Source: Ciona savignyi (taxonomy: Eukaryota > Chordata > Ascidiacea > Phlebobranchia > Cionidae). Taken from it: a DNA stretch of 64,000 nt. Numbering within the stretch: position 1 is the first letter of the stretch; each line of letters begins with the position of its first letter. Positions 1 through 14,000 of the stretch are shown here, one piece after another. A program made the translations under genes and the position numbers. The notes under the pieces were generated by a model. The model worked only from the letters and a program-made list of their open reading frames with translations. It was not told the origin of the DNA and searched no databases. The DNA is taken from assembly GCA_000149265.1 (NCBI GenBank), contig CH003295.1, positions 202,902 to 266,901 on the forward strand, written 5' to 3'.

Positions 1-42
1 TACGTAACAGTATACCTAGTTAACCAATGTTTTACATCATAG

Positions 43-3000
43 GTGCAATGTGTTAATTCCCAAAATTGTTTTAAATTGGAACAAATTGGCCGAGATTATG
101 CTTTGCACGAGCTCCAGGCAGCTGCCGTAGGTATCATCCAAAACAACATGATGATATTAATGAAATCTCCATCATTTTTACGTTTACCTCAAGATGTATT
201 GTGTCGGTATTTAAGTAGTGATGCATTGTCTGCATTTCATGAAAAGGAGGTATGGAAATTATTTGGGTTGAGAAATATCATAAAATATAAATCAGAGATT
301 TTTTAAAAAAATTTTAGTTCAAAATTATTATACATAAGTAATTTACTTTACTTTTTTGTATTTTATTATATTCAACTTGCCCTACATCTTATGATCCAGT
401 GCGCATTAGTCTTCAAATATGATTTTAATTTCTGTTAAGCATTTACAGGTCCATCAGCTTGATGGTGGGACTTAAGATTTTCATTAAATATATATTATTT
501 ACCTTAAACAGCTGCAACCTTTGATTCGGAATTGAAATATCATAACTGTATAAGAAATTATTAACTTATTTGTTTTGATATTTACTGAAACATTGTCCAA
601 TCTACAGGTGTTTGTTGCCATTATGCATTGGAGTACTTGCAATGAAGCTGATGCTGTAGTGGGGCTTGTAAGCCAAGCTGTGAGACTTTCATTGTTAAGT
701 ACATCCGAATTAGAATCGTGCCTGATGTTTATTAACAGGCTGCCATATTTGGTTCGAAGTTTGCTGGAAGACAAGTTGAAAGTGATGCTGCGATTTGCCT
801 GCACTTTGCCTATCGAGCATAGGTTGCGCTTGTCTCGAGAAAAGCATAGAGATTGTAGTACAGAAGTGAGTGGAAATGAATATACTTTGTCTCTGAGCCA
901 TCTGGTTTTCTGTTAGAATTCGACCACTTGTTGCATGCGGCAGACCTTCTCCATGCATTGCCTAAAAAGTTTCCTTCCTATACTTCCAAACTCATTTCTA
1001 TTGTATAGCATTAGCCAATGATAAACCATCTGTACCCAAATAATTTGATGAAGATGAACCAGTTTCTAGAACGTACTCCATAAGTGTTGTTGTCTATCCT
1101 CATAGTATCGTACTAATGTATGTATTTGGGCAGGGGCTTCTGCTTAGGGGTGCCACTAAAAACTTCATTTTGCATAACAAATTTTTTTGCAGACCATGGT
1201 TCTTATTAACGTTGAACAATCGGATACAAAGCTGTATGGGTAAACCGATTTCATGTGTTTCAAAACTTTGTTTGTCCAATTGTACAATAATTTACAGTTT
1301 TATTTACTATAGCTTGAATAGTTTGCATTTGGATTTTTTATAGTTGATCCTTTAAAACAAAAATATTTCCAAAGATTGTTGCTTTATATGCTTTTTCTCC
1401 TAAAGGCGTCCTTGTTTTTAAATATATTCCCTCAAAATAAATTAAACCTACAATTAGGTTATATCGAACAAGGCAACTACAAAACTCTATTGAACAATTC
1501 ACTGTAAAAAGAAATTATTCAGCCTTCCTTTCAAAAACTTGTTCAAGAAGATGCAGTGTGTTACCAACAAGTAAGTAATTCTATGAGTTAAGATGTAACA
1601 TCTGTACTAGCTTGTGTTTTCTTGCTGCCTTAGAATATAAATACACTGCTGGACGTATTACCATATCATAGTAGCTTAACAGATGTTGTCCTGTAGTTTA
1701 GTGTTTTATACAAAACTTTAACATAAGTGTCCTAAATTCTTAATTCTTATCCTATCCTGATTAGACCTGTTACCTTGCGGAAAAGGTACAGGTCATTTTA
1801 TTCTAAAATTTCTATCCATTTCTCAGTGTTTCCTTATAGTCACTTTGGATGTGCTGTTTTTGACAACAAACTGTTTATCACCGGTAAGCAAAAAAAAACT
1901 TTAATGAAATTGTATGTTTTATATTGTACTATTTTTATTCAGCCAACGTTTAAGTAAGACCTACAGTGGTGTTTCTTAATACACACATACTTGTGTTGTA
2001 TGTTTTTCAGAACGTTAACTGGAAGGTTTTAAATAGAAAATTTTTATTGAATACAAACCGGACTGCGGCACAGAATTTGGTTAATATATTATTCGATTGG
2101 GTGTACAGGTGGAAGATGTGATCGTAGAACCACTCTCCTTGACACAACGTACATCTATGAAGCAAAGCAACACAAATGGATACAGGGGCCTGGTCTAAAT
2201 GAAGCAAGACAATATCACAGTATGGTGGTAGTTGGGGACAGTTTATATGTTGTTGGTATGTAAACTAAGCAAATAATTATTGTGCTGTTTTTACTATATA
2301 ATGCTTGTTTTATACTATTCAATAAGTATTTAGGCGAACACCGGAATACAGAACAATCTTCATTGAAAAGATGTATTTGATTACTTTTTAATTTTTTTTA
2401 AAGAACAAACAACACTGTACCAAAATACAACCATAAAGATTGTTTTAATTTCACACTAGAAACTGTAATAGTCTAACATGTAAGTAATTTCTTTTAAAAC
2501 TGGTATATTCCTTAGCCTAATATTCTTTCTTATTTTTTTTAAAGGTCTCGAATTGGTCTATCACCTTAGAGATATTTAAGGCAGTTTTTCTATTTGAATA
2601 AACACTTCCGTTCCATTGTGAATGTTTTTTGATTTGATTTAAAAAAGTGTTCTATAAAAGGATTCAAATGTACCGTTCTTAAATAATTTCAGAATAGTCA
2701 ATAATTTTCTTTTATACATCTTAATAGTTAGAGTACAATTTTTCGCTGTTTGGTCACAGTTGTTAGCCATAAATATAGTGAATTTTTTATTGAACTTTTG
2801 TTTACAGTTTGGTTTCCGTTTCAGAGTGTATAGTTTTTGTAAATTTTTATAATTTTAAAATGGAAACACGCCTATCCGGAAACCTTTTTTCTTTATACAT
2901 GTAATTTAATGTGTTTAACATAAGTAATATGCAGGGTAGTAATTTTGCATTAAAACCATGTTTACACTTATTTACCAGGTGGGTCAGTGTTTAAAGATGC

Positions 3001-5127
3001 TACAAGCAACTTTAAAATTGCCAAAACACTGGAAAGGATAAGAATTTCAATGAAATATTGGGAAAAATTGCCTCCTTTACCTGCAGGTTGTATCTGTCAC
3101 ATATTGTATTAGTTACAGTAGTTACCTTGCTGTTGCTTTCGTTAGCACTTTATGTACATTGTTCTCTAACAACTCGAGTATCACAAGTGGTCGACCATCC
3201 TCACACAGATTTCAATAACAGTTTTAGGATACAAATTGGTTAAGGAATAAGATGTTAATGTTTATGGGCTAAATATGCATTAAGAATATTAATTACACTG
3301 GGGACAGTATCAATGCATGGCATTTCAATTGTCAGATTACCCCATGCATATCATTGGCTTACCAGGGCCTCTTGTTTTGTGGATAATTACGATGCTTCAA
3401 ATGTTTTAGTAAAACCTAATTTTCCATTGTTAAGTGCCTTGCCTAAGGACACAATAACTAAGCAATTGGCTGGTTTTAAACCATCAACCTATCTGTTGAT
3501 GCACAACCAAATGGGATATGTGCCATCATACATCCATCCTTTTTGGCTATTACTTTGTTATGTTTATTGCTGTGAATCGACTACTAATTTTGCTCCTCAG
3601 ATGACCGTGTCAAGCACTCGATGGCCACTGCTCTTGGTTCCAAAATATTTGTCTTCTGTCTTAATCATAATCCCACTCACACCAGTGTGTATCGCTACTG
3701 TACAAAGCAGCAAGACTGGCTTCCACCGCTAACTATATACTCACCACTCCCATATACTGTACATTCAGTTGTAAGTATTTGTTGGTTAGCATATTTTAAT
3801 GTTCGCGCAAGATCAAGAATGTGTATTTTATAAGTTGGTGTTTATTAGATGTCTGTGTGGTTGGGTATATGGTCCATTAGGTTCATGGTTCAATCATTTA
3901 CCTGGTAGCTCAACTTTAGTGTTGTGTCTATCATAAAGCCAGTTATCACTTGAATATTTTGCTTTTTATAAATACTTATTAAATGCTAAACATTTTACTC
4001 TGTAATTTTTTTTCAAAGCTTACACTGAATGGTTGAATTCATTAACATTCTTTTACATGTTGCGTCGCTAATCACCAATATGATAAGGTTATTAGCATCA
4101 CAAAATTTGTGAACATGTGCATTGTATTTTAGTGTTTTTCTCTATTTTTCAGGCAGCATTTGAAGATCGAATTTATGGCTTTTCAAGTTGTGGAGAAAAC
4201 TATAAGGTGTGCAGGGCTTATTATATAATTTAGTACTCTTGTAAAAAAAATAGAATTTAGTGACTGATATACTTGTAAATTGCCGGGGACGACATGTATT
4301 CTATGGATCTCATATTGAAATATAAGAAATATTTGTATTCAACAGGTCTTTCCGTTTAATACAATGGAAAGTCCAAAGTGGGATCCTGCATTAGGTTATA
4401 TCAAAGCAGGTTGTTCTGCACCAGTGTTTCACAATGGAAACCTGATTACTGTATGTGAGTCTGTGGAACTTGGTTCGATTCAAAGCTGGTCAATCACTGT
4501 GCAACCTTTTAAATCTGCTTTGTTTCAGGTTTGTAGTTACAAATTGGCTAGTACAAGGTTTTCTTCCTTTTTCTGGGTTTAAGAAATCGCTAGAGGTGCT
4601 ATATATAAGAAGTTGTCAGAATACCATGGTTACCCAATGGTGGACTCTTGAGTAATCTGACGATTACTCATGTGTGAACGTCCCATGAGCTTTTCCATTC
4701 ACAGCGATAAACATGAATATCATATACCATTCACTGTTTACTTACTGCACACAATGTTAAAATATTACCTTCTGCTATTTCGTGTTTAAGTGGGCTATCG
4801 GGAATTGTAAAAAATGTTGTGAAGGTGACAATTGTTTCATACTTTGTAATAATCCAATTAATACATTATTTACAGACTTGGATTTTATATATACTAAGGA
4901 TAATTTCAAAATATACTTAAAATAGATTATGTGTAGACATGGATTTGGTTAAATATGGCATCAGATAGATTCTATGTAAACTATGATTAGATAGAATAGA
5001 TTGCATATAAATATATACACTTATACAAACAATTTAATTACAGTCGGACATTGACTTTGAACCAATAGGAACAATCATGTTTCCACCAGCGAATATCACT
5101 GCTCTTCATACTTATTTTTCGTGGTAA
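43..5127 (+). CDS. BTB/BACK/Kelch (KLHL-type) protein, 3' part of the gene
   Basis: Exons seen: 43-249, 608-865, 1193-1239, 1765-1883, 2109-2255, 2979-3086, 3601-3770, 4153-4206, 4346-4528 and 5044-5127 (TAA). Phases agree throughout and give 458 residues. The first two exons read as a BACK domain (IGRDYALHELQAAA; LPQDVLCRYLSSDAL). The later exons carry Kelch blade strands such as HFGCAVFDNKLFITGG and YHSMVVVGDSLYVVGG, with Trp-containing strands (HKWIQGPGL, QQDWLPPL). The BTB domain and start codon lie upstream of the window, because an acceptor AG at 41-42 opens the first exon. Proteins of this family usually act as substrate adaptors for Cullin-3 ubiquitin ligases; here that is family knowledge only. 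I cannot assign a KLHL number. The blades are degenerate: several lack the usual GG doublet. The small exons 1193-1239 and 1765-1883 rest mainly on splice signals and phase. Confidence 0.85.
3871..3940. repeat. possible SINE remnant in Kelch-gene intron
   Basis: A short stretch reads like the degenerate body of the dispersed SINE family described at 42755 (ggttcatggttcaatcatttac, then a CTGGTAGCT block). Too short to be sure. Confidence 0.2.
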
Positions 5128-5261
5128 TGGCCCCATGTTATGTGGTTGCTACCGATGGCCATTGCTGACAACTTTTATATTTCCTAGTATCGATAGTATT
5201 GCTATTATCAATATCGTTGCAGCCCTAATTAAAACTGTTATTTTCCCATAATTATTTATTT

Positions 5262-5470
5262 GTCCGACCGATTAGCTTGGTGGGTTACTGCGTCGCTTTT
5301 CAACCGAAGGTTTACAGTTTAAAAACTGGTCCCTAGCCGTATTCTATCAAATTGAAAGAATGTCTCAATCATACACATACCACAATAACTCCGGTAACCC
5401 AACGTTGGGTGCGAGGTAATCTGACGGTGGCACCTATGATCGCCCCCCCTTACCTTATTCCGTTCACGGG
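5262..5470 (+). repeat. tRNA-derived SINE copy
   Basis: The head-like part (gattagcttggtgggttact, then gtttaaaaactggtccctag) is followed by the shared body (gtctcaatcatacacatacc, then caataactccggtaacccaa and a Gly-rich-looking GGGTGCGAGGTAATCTGACG block). It matches the intact copy at 42755-43017 in order and spacing. Confidence 0.7.
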
Positions 5471-6640
5471 GATAAACATGAATTTCGTATCGTATTATGT
5501 TATTTGAACCTGCCAGCATCTCTTTGTGAAAATTACATGGTGCATTTTCTTTCATTTATTTCATATAGGCCTATTTATACGTTGTAGACCGTGTGATTAA
5601 AATCACTAGGAAATGTTTTTTTTAATATTATAAACACCGACCTAGTCGTTATCATTTTGTCAGTATGACAGAATTACCCGACTTTGCGGCCAGCAAGCAG
5701 TCCACTTTTTATCTATATAATTCTATTTAAATATATATCACCAATCATGTAGAAATTTCGTATTACAGCGACAAATGTGGAAATAAAATAACCAAACAAT
5801 CCCATGTGTTTCAATAAGTATTGTTTCGATTTTATGGCCACCGCTTGTAAAAATGTTAGTAGAAAAAACGATTTTTTTTCCCTATTTTTTGTGTCAATTA
5901 AAAACTACCACATATCAATTACAAAGACAGTAAACCACACATGCCATTACAAGGACAGTAACCACACTTGCCATTAACCACGAACTAACAATTGAGTAAT
6001 TGTCCTGGCGTTTCCTACTTTTATCTCCCATTCTTATTCAGTGTATATTTAATGTATCCTGCCAATTTCCAGACAACTGTTGATTTCCTTCTTACACGAC
6101 AGAATACATATAAACCAACCAGTAACTTGTACTTTTTTTGCCATTAGTTAAACTTCCAAAAAATCAATTTCTTGAATTAGACCTCGACTAATCCGTAACA
6201 CGGCGTCTCTACATAGATAAAGCAAATAACTGTTTATTTATTTAGGCAACATCTATACATAAAGAGGTATACAAAAGTTCAGTTCTTGTACAAAAAATGA
6301 TGTGCACATATATATGTTCGTGTTGTAATGTTTTCTTTGCACTTGCATCATCCTACAACCAATCAATAAATGTGATTGAATTTATGTGGTGTTTACTTGA
6401 GGTATGAGACAACACAACGTAAAGCATCGCCAGATTGGAATGTCTTATGTCTTGGCATTTGTATATTTGTGAATTGGTTAAGTGTTATATAACAGAAAGA
6501 GAGACTTATGAAAGAACACAATTGAAGAAATAAAACCGACGATAGAGCGAAGGAGGTATAGGCCTAACATGTACGAGGTATGATGCATAATAATAATGAT
6601 CTGCAGAGTTGGGTGATGTCTGGTGGTTACAGCATGAGCA

Positions 6641-6657
6641 ATATATATATATATATA
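6641..6657. repeat. AT dinucleotide microsatellite
   Basis: About 17 bases of alternating AT, read directly. It sits just beyond the GPCR stop codon. Confidence 0.8.
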
Positions 6658-6718
6658 GCTCTTACTCGGACACAAGTGCTGTACACTTTCCCTGTATTGT
6701 GTAATAAAATGGACATGT

Positions 6719-8433
6719 TTATGTGGTCGTACATATCTGCATTGATTTTTCTTCTGGGTCGTGTGACAATAAATGCATATTGGTCTGTTCTGGTGTTGCG
6801 TCACCTTTCGAGCCAGACTTTGAGGATGAAGACCCAAACGATGACGTGGAAGACGTTGATGCTTCTGTCCGCTCTCGCAAGGAACCAGGTCTTGAGTAAG
6901 CTATGACTATGGCTGGTAAAAACAGACAACTGGTGTAGCCTAATACAAAGCTAAAATCTCTTAGGTTTAAGCATTCCGTCGGCCCAATGTTCAGTCCCCA
7001 GATTCTACCGATATGATAAACGTGCAGCGGCAGCCAGCACAGGAAATACGCGAGCTCGATCAGCGATACCCAGACGCCGCCGACGACGAAGCGACCCACG
7101 GGCTGTTTGTGTCTCGAAACGTGGCGGTTTGGAATATCTCTCGTGTGACGATCGATTCGCTGTTGGGTGTTGAGTTGTGCGACTGCTACTTTGTATATTA
7201 TGCACAGACAGGTTGACACCATCAGCGGACACGCGTAGACCACAGCGAAACCGCTTATTATCCAGATACGATAAGGTTCGTTGTTGAAATCTTTACACTT
7301 GGGCTGTAGAAAATCATCTGTTTGAAGACCATTTCCACTAAACCACTCACCCGTATTTTCATCGTCAAATTGACTATCCAAAGGCTGAAATCTTGTGTCA
7401 TACCCAGGAAACAGTGTGCACATCTGTCGCTCACTGCCCAAGCGATCAGTCTTGGCAAAAATAAGCATTGGTATGGAGAAACCGAGTGCCAGAATCCAAC
7501 CAACAGCAACGGTTAATATTTCCATTACCGTTCTGCGGATGCTGCCAATTCTGGGCCTCTTCCGCATTACAACATAGTCAGCTGTTACCGCGACCGTAAA
7601 GAAACATTGGCAGAACATACTGAGGCTCTTCAGGCAGTTGAGCACCTGAAATAACAAGACAATTAAACGTTTTTGGAAACGATCATAAAACAAGATATGT
7701 TTGTGGACTCTAATTATTTTCAGCAGCCCACCTTGCACATAATGCCTCCAAGGATCCAATCATTATATGCACGATAATGGGCCGAGAAGACTAAACTGAT
7801 CAACAGCAAAAGACAGGATATACATAGATTTTGCATGAACAGTTTTTGTGAATATTGAATTGCTGTACAGCGCTGTGACATCACTAACCCGAGTATATTG
7901 AGAAGAAAACCTGAAATAAAATAGACTATGTATCTTTAATTCGGATTTTTTAAACAGGCTACTATTAAACCGACCAAACGGGAAAATTTGGCACTGGTTA
8001 AAAATATATTAAAATGTCCACGTTTTGGTCAATGTTCAACCTCCTTCGATAAAATAGTGTTAAATTTGACTAACCTGGCCTTAAGGGAAGTAAACGCAAT
8101 ATATCGTATTATAATGCACCATCATATAGGTGGTGAGAAAAAATAACATCAAGGATTACAGATTTTTTATTATTGAATCAGATTAAACAAAAACGTACCA
8201 GATAAAACTATAACGGAGTAAATTATTGAAATGGTTGTTGATCTTGACGATGTTCCCGTTTTCTCCATTTCCTCATCGAGAAATTTCGACAGGTCCTGGT
8301 AGTCATCATCAGCATAACCATCATCCACATACACATACTCCCCCTCGTAATCTTTTATCGTTGGGGCACTCAACTGGCATTTCGCTTGTAAAACACAGCC
8401 CAGCAGCAATACTAGGGGTGCAAATACCCTCAT
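6719..8433 (-). CDS. atypical rhodopsin-class GPCR, chemokine/peptide-receptor-like
   Basis: Three minus-strand exons, 8433-8199, 7910-7732 and 7645-6719, join in phase to 446 residues. Residues 1-19 form a signal peptide. Residues 28-50 are acidic and Tyr-rich (KDYEGEYVYVDDGY), like sulfated N-termini of chemokine and anaphylatoxin receptors. TM1 has N83. TM2 ends in AHYRAYNDW with Cys137 (3.25), a chemokine-receptor-like layout. TM4 has its Trp, TM5 its Pro (ACPLMVSTC) and TM6 the CWLP motif. The second extracellular loop is long, as in C3a receptors. The C-tail is Ser-rich (STSSTSSFGSSSSKSGS). Oddities: Cys111 stands at the usual Asp2.50, the DRY Arg is Tyr (TADYVVM), and TM7 reads FLPAIV where NPxxY is expected. 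Ligand unknown. It may couple poorly to G proteins or act as a decoy; that part is inference. Confidence 0.85.
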
Positions 8434-11040
8434 TCTATTTTGTTTTTTTATAGCAGAATCTATGTAAAATGAATAGGCTGGTTAATATGCTATCATGATA
8501 AAAATAATATCGTTTATGATATTCCTCTTATGCGTCTACATCTTCCGACTATCTACAGCCGCCATCGATTCCTTAAAAGTCGCTTACAGACTGAGGGTCG
8601 CCCGGTCCACCTGCTACTCACCGTTATCAATATTACCGATCAAAATCGCCCAGGGAGTTTCTCACATATTAAACGATGCTTAACTGCTATCGTTGCTTCC
8701 AAAACAAATACAATGCGTGGGGGCACATCATTTATAAGCTATATTAGCGGATAGCGGAGTTCGGGACAGCTGTACTATATCTTATATAAAGATTTTTATA
8801 CTTTGCTCTTATACTCGACACTAACGTAGAAACACGAAAAGCTAAATGCTTGACAGATGGTAACAAATATACGAAAGTTAATACACCTTTCAACTACTGA
8901 TTACACACAAACATACCGCCCACGGCAATTCACACACGAATAATCAAGAACGTTCGATGCATGGTTAATATTTATACTGCTGTGTCCTGTTATCTTACTT
9001 GCATCGAATAACCACCTCAGTTCGATAATCTAACGGGAGTTATATTATATTGATTATTCTTAATAAGTAGTATGACTATTTTGCATCGCCAGTTCGCCTG
9101 AGAGAAAGATTATTATACAAATCTGATTATATAAGATTATACGAAAATCGACATCAGGGTTTGTGGTTGGAAGTATGACTATGCAAACGTTCAGTGTAAA
9201 CGAACCCATCATGGCTTACTGAAATTAATGCTCTGCTGACTTCACAGAAGCTTGACTTGCTTAACATATCAATCCATAGTTGAAGTAGATACCAAGTGTG
9301 TATCTGTCACCGAAAGCATAAGTAACGACCGCAAAGAGAGGTCCACTTACGGCCTCGAATAACAAAGAAATCGCCACCAATAGGAACGTACCGCAACGGG
9401 AAAGGCGATCGTTGCCCACAATACAGCGTGGGAGCCATTATCGACTGTGTAGCCTTGATGAGAAAGTTCATGTTATCGGTAACCGGGTGCCGACAGGCCA
9501 TAATTACTCTTGCCAGTGTGAGAGCACTGGCCAACTTGATTACATTAGTAGTTTTGGCCTCACCGCTGGTAATAGGCTTTGGCAACGTTTCAAAGAATAT
9601 TTCGAAATATTCTTCATAGCACCAGAGACAGTAGTGATCCCACTTTCACCTTACTTATTTTGACCTTCTACTAGACCTTATATTTTTAACCCGCTCACTC
9701 CAAATTGCATTAAACCACGCGACGTAAAATTTCCTCGATAACTTACATTAAAAACGTTGTCTACGCATAGTTTAGTCTCATTCACCTTCTATCGCTAACG
9801 CCCTGTCTGGCTACAAGACTAAATAAATAGCAAAGATAATTGTAAACCCGCAATAATCAATCAAGTCCACTAACAATGTGCGTTCAGTGGCCAGGACCAA
9901 GTGTACTCTACTTGTGCCTCAACGCTGCCTGTTTACACAACGTTTCTTACACTAAATTCCAACGTACTTATTTTACACCTACACAGTCTTTCACCGTGTA
10001 TGTCCACATCCATGTACTCAACACACAAGTCAATAAAATATAAATCCACCGCAAATGTCAACATTGATAAAATGATATATTCAAAACCGCTGATATAGCG
10101 ATAATTTAGCTTTTAGTGCTGACGCATTTTTGCAAACAGCAAATCTTTCGTAAACGAACCAAATAAGCTGCATCAGTAAAATATTTAAATCATATGCCCG
10201 CAGTTGAAAGAAATGCCTTTGATTCAGAAGGAAATCGCTCTCTTGGTTTTTGCCTTCGTACACAATTAACGTCCTGCTGACGAATGACACCCCGTCTTGC
10301 TTCAGTTCGCACCAATTTTTCTTACTCAGATATTCGAAATATTCCTAATTTCTCACAGTAGTGGGTAAAGCGGATGCGGTAGCGATTGAAAGATAATACG
10401 ATCGTTTATCGTGGAGCGTTTTTAAGCCAATACAATTTAAATTTTCCATTTCAAGAGTCTCCTAAATCGGATTTTACATAGTAAGCAATGCAAGCCGACA
10501 CAATACGTGAACTAAGTTTTGTTTACAATGTCACCTACTTTACGCGAGCATTGATTGACACATCCTCACCATCATATCCTATACGCCTTACGCTATAAAC
10601 AAATACATAATGGATGCGCCATTCGCTTAACCACGAATAATTAATCTCAATGCGGATCGTGATACATGCAAGATCATACGCATTCACACCACAGTTAACC
10701 CGGATATTTTTTTATCGCAAGTCGGCTCATAAAATCATTTTATCTGTATGGCATACCACACTGTATAAATTGTATAAGTATTGCTCAAATAGAAATATTT
10801 TAAAAGGACAACCTGGGCTTAACACATAGCTTTCTTTTTTAAATCGTACAAACCTATAAATTTGTCAGCACCCTGGCATTTCAGTTTTCGCACTTGAGTT
10901 CAAACAATTACCGCAGCGCTATACCACTTACCGCAGCATTTGCAAAAATAATACTGGCTTGTACAGCAGCAGTTTTTAAACATACGTGAACCTAATCGAC
11001 CTGTTTTTGGCAAAATTTGTTTTTTCTTTAACTTTTCAGT
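8434..11040. other. intergenic, GPCR upstream region
   Basis: Upstream DNA of the minus-strand GPCR. Open frames on both strands around 9307-9663 overlap one another. They have no recognisable domain, no convincing splice context and no neighbours, so I do not call them. Otherwise nothing recognised. Confidence 0.5.
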
Positions 11041-11042
11041 CT

Positions 11043-11095
11043 GTTAACAAAACTTGTTAACAAAACTTAGTTAACTTCAGCCTGTTAACAAAACT
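11043..11095. repeat. three copies of a GTTAACAAAACTT motif
   Basis: The 13-base word gttaacaaaactt occurs at 11043 and 11056 back to back, and again at about 11083. A related ttaactt lies between. GTTAAC is a palindromic half-site-like core, so binding-site clustering is possible, but a simple local duplication explains it equally well. Confidence 0.6.
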
Positions 11096-14000
11096 TATTT
11101 GAAAACTACCGTTTATTAACATGTTGAGTTAAACTGATCGCGCGTAATCACAGACAGCTGCGACACAACCAAATTTTCAGTACACAATTAAGCTCACAGG
11201 TAATACGTGAGTATTTGACATAAACAAACCATGGCGCGCTGAAGTCATTCCGGCATGTGCGGAAATATTGAGTATAAAATGCGCGATTTTCGCAATTAAG
11301 CTCTCAAGTTCGCATTTTTCTCCTATACGAAGGATGCATTTATTATTGATGCATAATCAAACTTAAACACCACGCCTTAACCTTGGCAAGTTGTATTGGT
11401 GCGTCGATGCGGCACTATTTGTTCAACCAGCATATAGGAAGTGTCAGGTGATCATGTTTCCACGCAACACTCTATTGTTCTGGTACTTCGCCTCTGGTGA
11501 CACGAATCAAACCTGAGTTGCGGGTCAGTTGTAGCATGACAAAAATTTCAACTACGCGCCAAATATAACTTATGCGGCATAATTAAATTCTACACTTTTA
11601 GTTTCGATTTATATCCACTTCCCCAGATTTAACCCTATAACTATAGTCTTGTCGAACCTTTTCCATTTTTAACTCACGCGAACGACAGCGAGCCAAGGAC
11701 GCTAGTAAATTTCGGTGGATCTTAAAAATGCATTTCCTTTATTTTAAAAGTGTCTTATATACTTTAACGTAAAATCTCCGCATTCAACGGTAGACCTGTG
11801 GTGCCTCCAGGAAAAATGATAGCGAAACGATGATCGATCGTCCAATTTGTGTAAATTAAGCTTTCTTTCCTTTTCTATCAACGATATTTATCACATCCCC
11901 GTGCTTTAAGAAATTTAAACGATCGGTATTCACGCCATGCTGCACATTAGAAACCAAATATCCTTACTTGAGCTAAACGTGCTATGCTGCCAACCACTAT
12001 ATTATTAATTGGCACCAATTTACTACTAAGTCAAAATAAATTTCCTTCAACTAATTAACATTATAGATAAGAAATAAGCCGTAAGATCAAATCTCGCGTG
12101 CCTAAAGCTAACCCGCGAATATCGGAATAATTACGTTTTAAAACAAGCAAATTATTTGACTCTAGAAACCATATATAACGATACATGTTACTTGATATAA
12201 GGTGATTTACTGTTTTTAAGATTCGACCAGGATTAGACACGGTTTTAAAATATATTGGGGAATCGACATAATGAATGGTGTGAAATTGTTAAAATGAAAA
12301 AGCCATCCAAATTAAGCCATATTTATGATCGGCCAACTCAAACACTGTACAGGTTTGCAATTTAATCAAGTACGATATGTTAGCTATAAATGCTTTGCGT
12401 GCCGCGTAAATTTTAATCACTCCCACGACTGCTGGCCTGCGAAGCTAATTCTCACCGAACCCATTTGACGGACAAGTCTGTACTGACCACACACGCCATT
12501 GAATTGGTCACCCACGACGGATTATATCGTGGTAGAATCTGGAAGGATAACATTCCGGTTAAACGGTGGTTTGTTGTTGCAGCTATGAATTGGGCGGCGC
12601 CACAGAAAAAGCTGTTTACTGAAAAATGTATAACAACTTATGTTTGGCTTGGCGTAAGGCTTTTAAGACGTTTATCGCGTACTGATGTTGACCGCTGAAC
12701 ACAACTTCCGACAGATACGTTATCTTTACTAATTAAATCTCATAGATTTTCTTTTATTAAAAAAAGCCTACATTATACCTTTACTCAAAACAAATCAGAT
12801 AAACACCTTGACAGTTTTTCGATCATATTACTTTTTCTAAATGACTACTTTCCTCAGACAGAAATGACCGGTTGTCGCTGTCAGGGCATCTTGTGAATTA
12901 TATCACCATGACGATCCTCTGATGTTATACTTTATGATATATCTTCAAACTATAAGGCAACACTGTTGGTTAGTTCACGCTTCACCCGACAGCGATAATT
13001 ATTGTTGCAAAGTCTCTGGTTGCGGTTTCAGATGAGAATTGACGTTCTGACTCGACTCAAAATACAAACATCCGCTCTCCAAGACGAAATCGAAACAAAT
13101 TACGCATTCGAGTGCTAGAGACTTTTCTTGCGGGTAAAGCAAGATTGCGGTTCACTGAGCACGTCAGAACCGCTCTGCTAAAAAAAACTTACGACAAACT
13201 ACGATAGGGGATGATCTGTAAGCTAAAACGTGGGAGCTAAATCAGCGTAAACTTTCAATCTTTGGATTTACTATCAAATTAAAAGACCACAAAACCCTTT
13301 CCTAAGCTTCCAGAGAATGTACATAGACGCTGCTGTCCTGACCACTAAGATTACGTTAACTTTATATAAGGGATCAGTATCCCTTGAAAGCAGATCCTAA
13401 TGGTCACTTGGCCGGCTTAATTCAACCTTCAAACGCCTGATCGGGTCATATAAAACCACCGCAGCGTTATTTTAGTGGCTACGCAAACTCGAGCTCGGAG
13501 TGCAGTTGGCGCCTCTTGCCGGAGTAATCCTTTGTCAAATACATCACTTACGGTTGAGCAAACCCAGCGGATTCACGAAAGCCTCGATATAACCAGAATA
13601 AAGCATACCAACACGCCGATGAATGCATCAAGCTTAAAATAATCCACAGGCGCGTAAACATTAGAATATACGAGCGAGATCACCGTTAATCCTTAACAAT
13701 CTAGCAGTCCAACAACTTAAAACAAAAGATCGCTATTTTTTCCTTTAAGGCGGGTGTAATGATTAATAACTACAGCCGAAAAGCTTTTAGTGGCTTCACC
13801 ATCGATTAATTGCTTTACTTTTGCTTGAAAAACATATACGCGGTTAGGTGTGTATATAGGTCATCAAAATGAAATCTAATGATATTTTATGAGTGCTACA
13901 CGGACAAGTTAAGTGGTTTACGGACAAGTAGCAATTAAGCGTCACTGCAATTCTTAAAATGCGACCACTCAATGTGAAAAGCTTACTTCTCGTATTCTCC

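Larger units (their letters stand above)
5128..6718. other. intergenic: Kelch 3' flank, SINE copy, GPCR 3' flank
   Basis: No coding exon is visible. The stretch holds the 3' flank of the Kelch gene (an AATAAA lies at 5782-5787), a SINE copy at about 5262-5470, and AT-rich DNA between two converging genes. An AATAAA on the minus strand at 6233-6238 could serve the GPCR gene. An AT dinucleotide run lies at 6641-6657. Confidence 0.6.

Noticed and set aside
6580-6906. Plus-strand frame of 108 aa overlapping the GPCR tail
   Set aside because: It is the opposite strand of the Ser-rich GPCR C-terminus and crosses an AT microsatellite.
9307-9663. Overlapping open frames on both strands, 83-92 aa
   Set aside because: No domain, no splice context and similar openness on both strands; chance or relic sequence is likelier.
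12465-12698. 77-aa plus-strand frame
   Set aside because: No recognisable domain and no supporting neighbours; length is within chance expectation.
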